A stretch of 5,909 nucleotides of DNA, taken from assembly GCA_002309335.1 (NCBI GenBank), contig DBXH01000037.1, positions 2,939-8,847 of the forward strand, read 5' to 3'. Below are positions 1 through 5,909 of this stretch, piece by piece; position 1 is the first letter of the stretch; the number at the start of each line of letters is the position of its first letter. This DNA comes from Bacteroidales bacterium UBA1217 (lineage in GTDB: Bacteria; Bacteroidota; Bacteroidia; Bacteroidales; P3). The translations under genes and the position numbers were made by a program. The notes under the pieces were generated by a model. That model did no database searches and had not been told where the DNA came from. It saw only the letters and a list, made by a program, of their open reading frames with translations.

Positions 1-227
1 TAGATTGCGCAGTTGCCGAGTTGGTATGGTTGATTATCGGCATAGTCGAATCCTATGCCAGTCAGCGTTGTCGGGCCTGTGACGGGTATCTCCGACGCCA
101 GGAAAAGATGCTGCACTACAGAGAACGCGGCACCTGCGTAGACAGGATACATAGTGCTGGTCGCTGTTCCTGGGTTGCCCAACACAATGGTGTCGACTAC
201 CCTGGCGATGGTATCCCAGCTGATGCA
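1..227 (-). other. Start of a fourth, different module of the surface protein (cut by window edge)
   Basis: Residues 829-903 do not repeat the LP-x-x-x-x-FE opening. They show a V-L-G-N-P-G-T-A-T-S-T-M-Y-P-V stretch, then an HLFLASEI segment and a TLTGIGFDY strand. This order (glycine/serine-rich turn, aromatic strand, 'hxhhxASEI', then 'tlt-IgF-y') resembles a beta-sandwich module often placed before the C-terminal sorting domain in Bacteroidota secreted proteins. It is a by-eye resemblance, and the module is incomplete. Confidence 0.5.
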
Positions 228-2711
228 AGGCAGTTCTTGGGTCCTGAATACAATAGCGTCTGCTTCGCCATTCAAACCGTTGCATTCGGCCGCGACGGAG
301 ACCCAATAAGAGCTGTCGGCGGCAAGGCCGGTAATCAGCAACTCTGGCTCGTAGGTGACGACGGTGGTGAGCGCCGAGTCTTCGACATTGCGGTAGTTGA
401 CCACAAAACTTGTGGGAGTGCCAAATTCGGTGTTGAAATTCCACGTGAGGCGGGCTGCGGAGGCTGTGGTTAGTGCGTTTATCTCGGCGATTGGCGGGCA
501 GAGGTTGGGTATCTCCTCGAGGATGACGTCGTCGATAACAAACATATTGGACGACTCCGACTTGAAGGCGATATGGCCGTGAGGACCATCGTAATTGGCA
601 AACCCTATCGTGAAACGTTCAAAGAGCATAGACCCGGAGACAGTGACGTTCCTTATCGGCACAAAGGTGCTGGTGTCTCTGGGGTTGCTCATTATGCCCA
701 CGGTGACATACGATACGCGTGGTGAGTTGTTGACGCGGAGGCTCTTTGTCCAGAACGACACCTGCAAAACGTTCAGCGGATAGGTAGACTCGTTGGTGAG
801 CGGCATTATGGCGTATTGGCTCTTGCCTCCGAACAACATTGAGTTTGCGCCGCTGTGTACATACGACTGATCGCTATAGACAATGTACGCATTATCGGTA
901 TATACAATAGGGCCGCCGCTGACGTTTAAAGGGTAGCCGGTATTGTAGTATAGCCAGCAGGGAGGCAGATTGTTGACCCTCGAATAAAAGCCGTCGAATC
1001 CATTTACACCTTCAAAGCCCTCTGTCAGAGGCAGTATGTCTATGGGAGCGCATAGTGTATGGAACCGCACAGGATAGGAGGCGTCGCTCAAACCATCTCC
1101 ACAGTCGGCTTCCACCATCAGTTCGTAGTCGGTGTCGGGGTTGAGGCTGTCAATGGTTATGCTGTTGCCGTAAATATAATGTGGAGTGAAAGTGCTGATG
1201 TCAGCCCCTGGTGTGCCGACAAAGACAAGGCTGCTGTCGGCACCGGCCACGCCATCCCATTCGGCAGATACTGTGTTGTGAGTTATATGGGTCACCCTGA
1301 CGTACTGCGGCGTCGGACAGGGGTTAGCCACCTTGAGGACGACATTGTCAACGATGAAACTGTTGTAAACCGACGATGGCAAACTGTCGGGCAACTGCGG
1401 GGCGAGGAAGGTGATGTATTTGCCGCTGCCTGTATAGTTTTCAAACCTCACGGCGACGGGATGTATGGAGTTGAGTGCCTCATTGCTGACATCTATGGTG
1501 TCGACGGGGACGAATGTCTGTAAACCAGATTGTTCGAAGGCCAGGATGTCGGAAACGACGCCCACGACGAGATGGCTTATAGTGTTTGTCTGGGTGCTGC
1601 GAATGATAAGGAAGTCAAGTTCCAGGTTCTCGACCTGCACGTAGTCGTCGACCCGCTGCAGGGCGGCCCACTCGTAGGCTGTGCTCGAGGAACCCATACT
1701 CAGACCCACGGTGTCGTTGTCGACTACGCAATTTGCTGGATATGGGTAGTTGACATCCGGTCGCGAGTCGCCTTTGTGCCAGCAGGGGCTTATATCATAA
1801 ACTTGGTAGCCATACCTGTATGCCTCAAAGTCCTCTGAGTAAGGCAGGTCCCCATAGGTCAGCGGACGGCATTCGGTCCGAATGCTGCCTCTCAACCAAG
1901 GACTTAAAGTTCCTACACATTCGGTGGCCACAGCATATTCGTACACGTTGCTGTCTGTAAGACCCATAAAAGTATAGAAAGTGTCGGTGACACCGGTGAT
2001 GGTGTCGCTGCCAAGTATGACGGTGAAACTATTGCCGCCGTTGCTCTCCCAAGTCATTGTCACCACGTCGTGTGTGGCGGTAGCGCTCAGGTTGGCTGGA
2101 GGTTCGCACCATTGGTCTGTCAGGTAGACATCATCAAGCATTGCACTAAATGTCGATGGCACACGTGGACAGCGGATGGCGATATATTTGCCCGAACCGG
2201 TATAGTTGGCGAAACTGACCGAATATAGTGTGGCTGTGTTGGTCAGATAGACGGTATCGACAGGAACGAAAGTCGATGTGTCGCTGTATTGTTCCATCAC
2301 ACCGACGATAAACATCGGGAATGGAGCCGAAAGACGTGAACTTTTGGCGTAGAACGAGAGATGTAGGTTGGATATGGAGTTGTATACGTTCGAGTCGACA
2401 GGTGGCAGCACGGCATACTCATTGTTTGCGTAGCCGTAATGCTGAAAACTCATACTCTTGTTGCCATTAATAACATTCTCTCTCTCGTTGGTAATATATG
2501 GGTAATAGGCGCTTGTCGTACCATCGTTGATACGCGTCCAGCATCCAGGGAAAGCATTCCACATCGACGTCCCGCCTATCGAGTAATGGGGTTCATTCTC
2601 AAAATCGTTGAAATATGGAAGAGCTGTGATTTCGCAACCGTCCTGCGCCCGCGTCAGAAACGGCGTCAGAAGTGCAGCAAGAAGTAATAATCTTTGTATA
2701 TGCTTTTTCAT
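1..2711 (-). CDS. Large exported modular surface protein (repeated jelly-roll-like plus fibronectin III-like units), 5' part only
   Basis: The frame is open from the ATG at 2711 to the left edge (903 codons), so the C-terminus and any sorting signal are missing. The protein starts with a signal peptide: MKKHIQR, a Leu/Ala-rich core, then a likely type I cleavage after Ala22 before Gln23. No lipobox is seen. Three units follow at about residues 31-288, 289-559 and 560-828. Each opens with an LP-x-x-x-x-F-E motif, has a Cys-Trp pair about 25 residues on, then an FVPVDT-type strand (F148, F400, F683), an NYTGSGKY-type strand and a D-[DN]-V strand. A Cys-bracketed fibronectin III-like domain closes each unit. 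This resembles Bacteroidota secreted proteins with choice-of-anchor J and FN3 domains, many of which are exported by the type IX system and act as adhesins or have catalytic C-termini. The function here cannot be told without the rest. It begins after a 152-bp gap and probably has its own promoter. Confidence 0.88.
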   Translation of the reverse strand, partial: MKKHIQRLLLLAALLTPFLTRAQDGCEITALPYFNDFENEPHYSIGGTSMWNAFPGCWTRINDGTTSAYYPYITNERENVINGNKSMSFQHYGYANNEYAVLPPVDSNVYNSISNLHLSFYAKSSRLSAPFPMFIVGVMEQYSDTSTFVPVDTVYLTNTATLYSVSFANYTGSGKYIAIRCPRVPSTFSAMLDDVYLTDQWCEPPANLSATATHDVVTMTWESNGGNSFTVILGSDTITGVTDTFYTFMGLTDSNVYEYAVATECVGTLSPWLRGSIRTECRPLTYGDLPYSEDFEAYRYGYQVYDISPCWHKGDSRPDVNYPYPANCVVDNDTVGLSMGSSSTAYEWAALQRVDDYVQVENLELDFLIIRSTQTNTISHLVVGVVSDILAFEQSGLQTFVPVDTIDVSNEALNSIHPVAVRFENYTGSGKYITFLAPQLPDSLPSSVYNSFIVDNVVLKVANPCPTPQYVRVTHITHNTVSAEWDGVAGADSSLVFVGTPGADISTFTPHYIYGNSITIDSLNPDTDYELMVEADCGDGLSDASYPVRFHTLCAPIDILPLTEGFEGVNGFDGFYSRVNNLPPCWLYYNTGYPLNVSGGPIVYTDNAYIVYSDQSYVHSGANSMLFGGKSQYAIMPLTNESTYPLNVLQVSFWTKSLRVNNSPRVSYVTVGIMSNPRDTSTFVPIRNVTVSGSMLFERFTIGFANYDGPHGHIAFKSESSNMFVIDDVILEEIPNLCPPIAEINALTTASAARLTWNFNTEFGTPTSFVVNYRNVEDSALTTVVTYEPELLITGLAADSSYWVSVAAECNGLNGEADAIVFRTQELPCISWDTIARVVDTIVLGNPGTATSTMYPVYAGAAFSVVQHLFLASEIPVTGPTTLTGIGFDYADNQPYQLGNCAI
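228..1034 (-). repeat. Protein repeat unit 3 (jelly-roll-like domain plus FN3-like domain), more diverged
   Basis: Residues 560-828 of the surface protein. It begins LPLTEGFE and has PPCW about 30 residues on. FVPIRN from 683 replaces FVPVDT, a more diverged NYDGPHGH from 706 replaces NYTGSGKY, and DDVIL lies at 727-731. The FN3-like part starts at C738, includes a TGLAADSSYWV strand and an Ala-Glu-Cys, and ends with FRTQ before the next module at C829. Motif spacing matches units 1 and 2, but the sequence is the most divergent of the three. Confidence 0.75.
1035..1847 (-). repeat. Protein repeat unit 2 (jelly-roll-like domain plus FN3-like domain)
   Basis: Residues 289-559 of the surface protein. 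It starts LPYSEDFE and has PCW about 30 residues later. FVPVDT from 400, NYTGSGKY from 425 and VDNVVL at 454-459 align with the same motifs in unit 1. The FN3-like part begins at C465, contains a typical N-P-D-T-D-Y-E strand and an Ala-Asp-Cys, and ends at a Cys just before unit 3. Codons for the shared motifs differ from unit 1, so this is not a recent DNA duplication. Confidence 0.8.
1848..2621 (-). repeat. Protein repeat unit 1 (jelly-roll-like domain plus FN3-like domain)
   Basis: Residues 31-288 of the surface protein. The first part (about 31-200) begins LPYFNDFE, carries GCW at 56-58, FVPVDT from 148, NYTGSGKY from 169 and DDVYL at 193-197. The FN3-like part starts at C202 and contains a Thr-Glu-Cys near the expected F/G strands. 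It ends with a second Thr-Glu-Cys just before unit 2. The paired Cys residues bracketing the FN3-like part suggest a disulfide, which is inferred. Confidence 0.8.
2646..2711 (-). other. Signal peptide of the large surface protein
   Basis: Residues 1-22 show a basic N-region (K2, K3, H4, R7), a hydrophobic core of Leu and Ala, and a Thr-Arg-Ala end followed by Gln23-Asp24. This fits Sec-dependent type I cleavage. The first Cys (C26) is not preceded by a lipobox, so a lipoprotein is unlikely. The cleavage site was judged by eye. Confidence 0.75.
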
Positions 2712-2766
2712 ACTCTCTTACATTTATATTGAATTATCACAAAATACTATATATCAATATATTATA

Positions 2767-2775
2767 GGGGGGGGG
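2767..2775 (-). repeat. C9 homopolymer tract upstream of the surface-protein gene
   Basis: Nine consecutive G on the plus strand (C on the minus strand) lie in otherwise very AT-rich intergenic DNA, 55 bp upstream of the ATG at 2711. Tracts of this kind are known slipped-strand phase-variation sites in other bacteria when they lie in promoters of surface genes. Here it would fall in the untranslated leader of a transcript started at the -7 box (2802-2809), or in the spacer of a possible second promoter. Confidence 0.85.
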
Positions 2776-2801
2776 TATTTCATTGTCCATATTTCGATTT
2801 G

Positions 2802-2809
2802 CAAATATA
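2802..2809 (-). promoter_or_regulatory. Candidate Bacteroidota promoter -7 element (TATATTTG) for the surface-protein gene
   Basis: On the minus strand TATATTTG is an exact match to the Bacteroidota -7 consensus TAnnTTTG. It is followed by C, and lies about 90 bp upstream of the ATG at 2711. It would give a start near 2795 and a leader of roughly 85 nt. No TTG is present at the expected -33 position (around 2829-2834, where the minus strand reads GGGACGAA), so the promoter may be weak or need an activator. No experimental start site is known. Confidence 0.5.
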
Positions 2810-2832
2810 CGAACAATATTTTAATTGTTCGT
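2809..2832. promoter_or_regulatory. Perfect 9-bp inverted repeat, candidate operator (or weak terminator)
   Basis: The arms ACGAACAAT (2809-2817) and ATTGTTCGT (2824-2832) are exact reverse complements separated by six A/T bases. On the minus strand the repeat fills the space upstream of the TATATTTG box and shares one base with it, as an operator or activator site for the left gene would. It also lies 32 bp after the stop of the beta-helix gene, so an RNA hairpin is possible. No U-tract follows, however, so an intrinsic terminator is the less likely reading. Confidence 0.5.
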
Positions 2833-2863
2833 CCCTAATACATAATTTTACAAGCAATTTTCT

Positions 2864-4402
2864 CTACCTGTCGTTGATCATATTAATGATGCGGCCGCCG
2901 TTGAGGTCTACATTCTTGTAGTTGACACGGAATGGTTCTTTTGTTTTGAAGCGGTGCTTGGTGAAATAGAGGTCGCAGCGTTCGGGCTTGCCTTTGCGGA
3001 AAACTCGCAAACCATTGATTTCTATATGCTGCATATAGTCGACGGGCTTCTTGCACTCTGAGAGCGTACCTGTAGGCTCAATAATTTCAAGTTTTCGTGT
3101 CAGGAAAGGCAGATTGACCGTCAAATTCTCAACATACACATTTGGCCAACAACGCGGAGCAAGCTCGGGACGCGGGTTGGGTTCGGTGGATAGCAACATC
3201 ACATTGACTAAAGCGTGATGACGCATCGTGATGTCGAAAATGCAATTACGAATTTTGATATCGAACGGAGTATAAGCGTTATACGACGAGCGGATGCGGA
3301 CAGGTATACAATCAATAAAATAGCAACTGTCGAAAATGACCTCTCCATACATCGACGAGAACTGCGTCTGCTTGTTGCGGAAGGTGCAATTTACAAGGTA
3401 AGCATCACGCCCATAACAATGTATATCAAAGCGGTTTACATCACACTCGCGTAAGGTTGTTTTGCTGACATTGTTGCTACCAAACACACCCCAGGCTGCA
3501 TCGGCCTTGAAGCGGATAAAGGTTGTATTCCACACATTATGCATACTAATTGCATAACCGTAACCACCCGGGTATGAGTAGGTCGAATCAATCGTTACAT
3601 CCTGAATGATGCAGTTGGCTGAGTTGCCAATCGAGATGGCTCCATCGGCATTGAATTTGGTTTTGGGCGTTGTAATATGGACGTTGCGGATGGTGACATT
3701 GTTCTGGTTGGAAATGTTGAAGCAATAGGTTTTGTGCTTCTCGTTGCGCCCGCGGTGTATGGAGACATTCTGAATTGTTTTTGGCTCCGTTGTGACCGGT
3801 ACATAAGAGTATTTTGGTTTTGCTACAGGATTGGTGTAAGTCGTTACAGGCAGATTAAGACTATGACCGTCTCGCACATAGATAAGATCGGCACGATATG
3901 AGCTGTAGTTGTACCCTTCACGAAATGTCCATGGTTCCTTATCGTTGACAATAAGCAGATAGTTGCCCGACTGGAATTCAGGTATCGAACGAAAGTCGCC
4001 ACTGTCAAGCAAACTGGCATCGAGTGCAATCTCCTTTGCCGGTTGGTCTCCGCCTAGCACAAAGAGTGTGATATCCTTCTCCGAGTCGTTACGTACATTA
4101 ATGACAACACCGGCAAAATCAGTGTTGTACGTGAGCGGCATCGACTTTGCGTCGTCAGGAATCTCGAGGTTGATGGTGTCGATGCCTGCATAGGAGACAG
4201 GCCTGTGGTAGTCGAAAGCCTCTTTATGACAAGCATAAAGGACTTCATAACGCTCCTTGCCATCTTTGGCTTCACGCAAGCCAAAGGTTAACGGATTGAA
4301 CGGCTCGTTATTGACCGATGAATGTCCTTGCAGACGCTCTGGCTGCTGGGCAAAGCCCAGCGCACAGAACGACATAAGGATAAGAAATAACAGTTTTTTC
4401 AT
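2864..4402 (-). CDS. Exported right-handed parallel beta-helix protein, function unknown
   Basis: A complete 512-residue protein. It starts with a signal peptide (MKKLLFLILMSF core, likely cleaved after Ala18 before Gln19-Gln20), so it is exported, to the periplasm or cell surface. Residues about 60-180 form a beta-rich N-terminal region with a YAGIDTINLEIP stretch and a DFAGVVINVRN stretch, probably a separate domain. From about 208 to 400 short strand repeats of the N-V-x-I-x-N-V type recur (QNVSIHRG, NNVTIRNVHIT, NCIIQDVTID, RECDV, YLVNCTF, VIFDSCYF, IKIRNCIF). These are the signature of a pectate-lyase-like beta-helix, a fold used by polysaccharide lyases, hydrolases and passive binding proteins. 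Residues 251-254 read NADG, near the NTDG motif of GH28 enzymes, but the following Asp-Asp and the GHG motif are not seen, so pectinase activity cannot be assigned. The start lies 29 bp after the ileS stop without a clear ribosome binding site or promoter, so it is probably transcribed from ileS. Confidence 0.85.
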   Translation of the reverse strand: MKKLLFLILMSFCALGFAQQPERLQGHSSVNNEPFNPLTFGLREAKDGKERYEVLYACHKEAFDYHRPVSYAGIDTINLEIPDDAKSMPLTYNTDFAGVVINVRNDSEKDITLFVLGGDQPAKEIALDASLLDSGDFRSIPEFQSGNYLLIVNDKEPWTFREGYNYSSYRADLIYVRDGHSLNLPVTTYTNPVAKPKYSYVPVTTEPKTIQNVSIHRGRNEKHKTYCFNISNQNNVTIRNVHITTPKTKFNADGAISIGNSANCIIQDVTIDSTYSYPGGYGYAISMHNVWNTTFIRFKADAAWGVFGSNNVSKTTLRECDVNRFDIHCYGRDAYLVNCTFRNKQTQFSSMYGEVIFDSCYFIDCIPVRIRSSYNAYTPFDIKIRNCIFDITMRHHALVNVMLLSTEPNPRPELAPRCWPNVYVENLTVNLPFLTRKLEIIEPTGTLSECKKPVDYMQHIEINGLRVFRKGKPERCDLYFTKHRFKTKEPFRVNYKNVDLNGGRIINMINDR

Positions 4403-4431
4403 AGGATTTGTTTTTCAGGTTTTGGTGTTAA

Positions 4432-5909
4432 CTAGTTCTTTCTGACAATTATCTTGGCGGGTTTGCCATCAATAATCTCGATTGTCTGAGCGTCGGCGTC
4501 ATTGACATCAGCCACAAGTTCCAGATGTTCTGTGAGCGTCTCGCTGCAGATATAATCAATATGCCGCTTAACAGCATTGTCCCATTCGCCGCTTTCCAGT
4601 GTGACATTGATGCGGTCGGTGACATCGAATCCCTCCTTGCGGATGTTCTGGATACGATTGACCAACTCACGTGCTATGCCTTCGTCAATGAGTTCATCTG
4701 TAAGCGTAATATCAAGTGCCACAGTAAGATTACCCTCATTAGCAACAACCCAGCCGGGAATATCCTGAGTAGCAATCTCTACATCACTGAGCAGCAATTC
4801 AACAGGCTGACCATCGATGGTGAGGTTGCAGCTGCCGGCAGCTTCGAGAGCGTTTATCTGCTCCTGCGAGAATGCCGTCACAGTAGCGGCAATTGATTTC
4901 ATTATCTTGCCGTAACGTGGACCCAAAGTCTTAAAATTAGGTTTAATGCTCTTCACCAGCAGGTTATTATCGGCTGCAAGGAATTCCACATCTTTAATAT
5001 TAAGTTCGCTGCAAATCAAACCTTTGACACGCTCAACTTGCTGACGGAAGTTGTCGTCGTGAACAGGAAGAACAATCTTTGCCAATGGTTGACGCACACG
5101 GAGGTTGCTCTTCTTGCGGAGTGAAAGACCCATCGAACATATCTTTTGAGCCAACTGGGTGCGTTCCTCGAGCGACTTGACAATCAGTTCCTCATTTACC
5201 TTCGGGAAGGATGCGTGATGAACCGACTCAGCAGTCTCGCGATGAGTGACCGCATTGAGGTCCTGATAGAGACGCTCGCTGAAGAACGGTGCTATCGGCG
5301 ACATCAATCTTGCCAGCGTTTCAAGACAAGTGTAAAGTGTCTGATAAGCAGAAATTTTATCATCCGAGTAATCACCCTTCCAGAAACGACGGCGGCTCAG
5401 ACGCACATACCAGTTGCTGAGGTAAGCATCGACAAACTCGGCAATTGCGCGTCCGGCACGGGTCGGCTCATAGTCGCCGTATGCCTCGTCGACTGTCTTT
5501 ATCAACGTGTTGAGTTCGCTGAGAATCCAACGGTCGATTTCTGGACGGCGATCTGCAGGAAGATCGGCTTCTTTGTATTCAAAGTTGTCAAGGTTGGCAT
5601 AAAGAGCGAAGAAACTATATGTGTTGAAAAGTGTGCCGAAGAGTTTGCGGCGGACCTCGTCAACACCCTCAGCGTCAAACTTAAGGTTATCCCAAGGCTG
5701 CGAGTTGGTAATCATATACCAGCGCGTTGCATCAGGCCCGTATTTCTTCAATGTCTCGAACGGATCTACACCGTTGCCGAGACGTTTCGACATCTTGTTT
5801 CCGTTCTTATCGAGCACCAGACCATTGGAAATGACATTTTTAAAAGCAACGCTGTCGAAGCACATAGTGGCGATAGCGTGAAGCGTGTAGAACCAGCCGC
5901 GTGTCTGGT
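4432..5909 (-). CDS. ileS: Isoleucyl-tRNA synthetase, C-terminal half (5' end outside window)
   Basis: Charges tRNA-Ile with isoleucine in the cytoplasm. The frame is open through the right edge. The 492 visible codons begin QTRGWFYTL, part of the class I catalytic core, so the true start and the HIGH motif and editing domain lie outside. The KMSKS loop is present as KMSKR (5782-5796), followed by LGNGVDPFETL. Next comes the helical anticodon-binding domain with WILSELN and NWYVRLSRRRFW (about residues 165-176 of the visible part). Then come the LRVRQPL region (near 270) and the C-terminal NIRKEGFDVTDR segment. The protein ends KIIVRKN before a TAG stop. No CxxC pairs occur, so the C-terminal zinc finger of E. 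coli-type IleRS is absent. With KMSKR, this fits the longer, eukaryote-like IleRS group. The family assignment is secure and the subgroup is inferred. Confidence 0.97.
   Translation of the reverse strand, partial: QTRGWFYTLHAIATMCFDSVAFKNVISNGLVLDKNGNKMSKRLGNGVDPFETLKKYGPDATRWYMITNSQPWDNLKFDAEGVDEVRRKLFGTLFNTYSFFALYANLDNFEYKEADLPADRRPEIDRWILSELNTLIKTVDEAYGDYEPTRAGRAIAEFVDAYLSNWYVRLSRRRFWKGDYSDDKISAYQTLYTCLETLARLMSPIAPFFSERLYQDLNAVTHRETAESVHHASFPKVNEELIVKSLEERTQLAQKICSMGLSLRKKSNLRVRQPLAKIVLPVHDDNFRQQVERVKGLICSELNIKDVEFLAADNNLLVKSIKPNFKTLGPRYGKIMKSIAATVTAFSQEQINALEAAGSCNLTIDGQPVELLLSDVEIATQDIPGWVVANEGNLTVALDITLTDELIDEGIARELVNRIQNIRKEGFDVTDRINVTLESGEWDNAVKRHIDYICSETLTEHLELVADVNDADAQTIEIIDGKPAKIIVRKN

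Larger units (their letters stand above)
2712..2863. other. Intergenic control region between the beta-helix gene and the surface-protein gene
   Basis: This 152-bp AT-rich gap is the only sizeable non-coding stretch. From right to left it holds the 9-bp inverted repeat, the TATATTTG box overlapping a perfect ATTTGCAAAT palindrome (2797-2806), the C9 tract, and an AT-rich leader. Immediately before the ATG at 2711 is a purine run (AAGAGAG, minus strand), only one base away, which is too close for normal Shine-Dalgarno use. No small gene or RNA gene was recognised in it. Confidence 0.7.

Noticed and set aside
21..1838. Several plus-strand open frames of 60-154 codons across the left part
   Set aside because: They lie opposite the continuous minus-strand frame that carries a signal peptide and domain repeats. 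Their translations are Cys/Arg/Val-rich without recognisable motifs. They are shadows.
2711..2723. In-frame ATG-TAA start-stop just upstream of the surface-protein ATG
   Set aside because: A minimal start-stop in AT-rich sequence is likely chance. The ATG at 2711 is followed directly by a good signal peptide, and nothing supports regulated reinitiation.
2797..2806. ATTTGCAAAT palindrome as a separate regulator site
   Set aside because: It overlaps the TATATTTGC box, whose own consensus creates most of the palindrome, so it gives little independent evidence.
2809..2832. Intrinsic terminator for the beta-helix gene
   Set aside because: The stem is only 9 bp with few G/C pairs, and no run of T follows on the minus strand. 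An operator role fits its position next to the -7 box better, although a weak hairpin effect is not excluded.
2439..2838. Two overlapping plus-strand frames spanning the start of the surface gene and the intergenic region
   Set aside because: They run antisense through the signal peptide and the AT-rich control region, overlap each other, and show no domain or ribosome binding site.
4449..4896. Plus- and minus-strand alternative frames inside ileS
   Set aside because: The ileS frame matches the family through to its stop. The alternatives have no family features.

Overview
The window looks like a chromosomal fragment from a member of the Bacteroidota, probably Bacteroidales. Three observations support this. 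Two genes encode signal peptides followed by Gln, as is common for exported proteins in this phylum. A promoter element matches the Bacteroidota -7 consensus (TAnnTTTG). The start sites lack convincing Shine-Dalgarno sequences. All three genes lie on the minus strand, so the window reads from right to left, and both outer genes run off the edges.

Right part (4432-5909): the C-terminal half of isoleucyl-tRNA synthetase (ileS), from just upstream of the KMSKR catalytic loop to the natural stop. Middle (2864-4402): a complete 512-residue exported protein with a predicted right-handed parallel beta-helix, starting 29 bp after the ileS stop and probably read through from it. Left (1-2711): the first 903 codons of a large exported modular protein. 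It carries three copies of a unit made of a jelly-roll-like 'choice-of-anchor J' type domain plus a fibronectin type III-like domain. The start of a different module follows, and the gene continues beyond the left edge.

The 152-bp gap at 2712-2863 is the only sizeable intergenic stretch and carries the clearest regulatory signals. These are a perfect TATATTTG -7 box without a -33 TTG, a 9-bp perfect inverted repeat abutting it, and a run of nine C residues (minus strand) about 55 bp upstream of the surface-protein start. That C tract also happens to lie in the 17-bp spacer of a sigma70-like TGGACA/TATAAT pair. This suggests that the surface-protein gene is separately, and possibly variably, expressed.

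The genes do not form an obvious pathway: one is housekeeping and two are exported proteins of unknown specific function. I see no mobile element, CRISPR array, RNA gene or recognisable novel multi-gene system. The points most worth checking are the homopolymer/inverted-repeat control region and the uncharacterised beta-helix protein.
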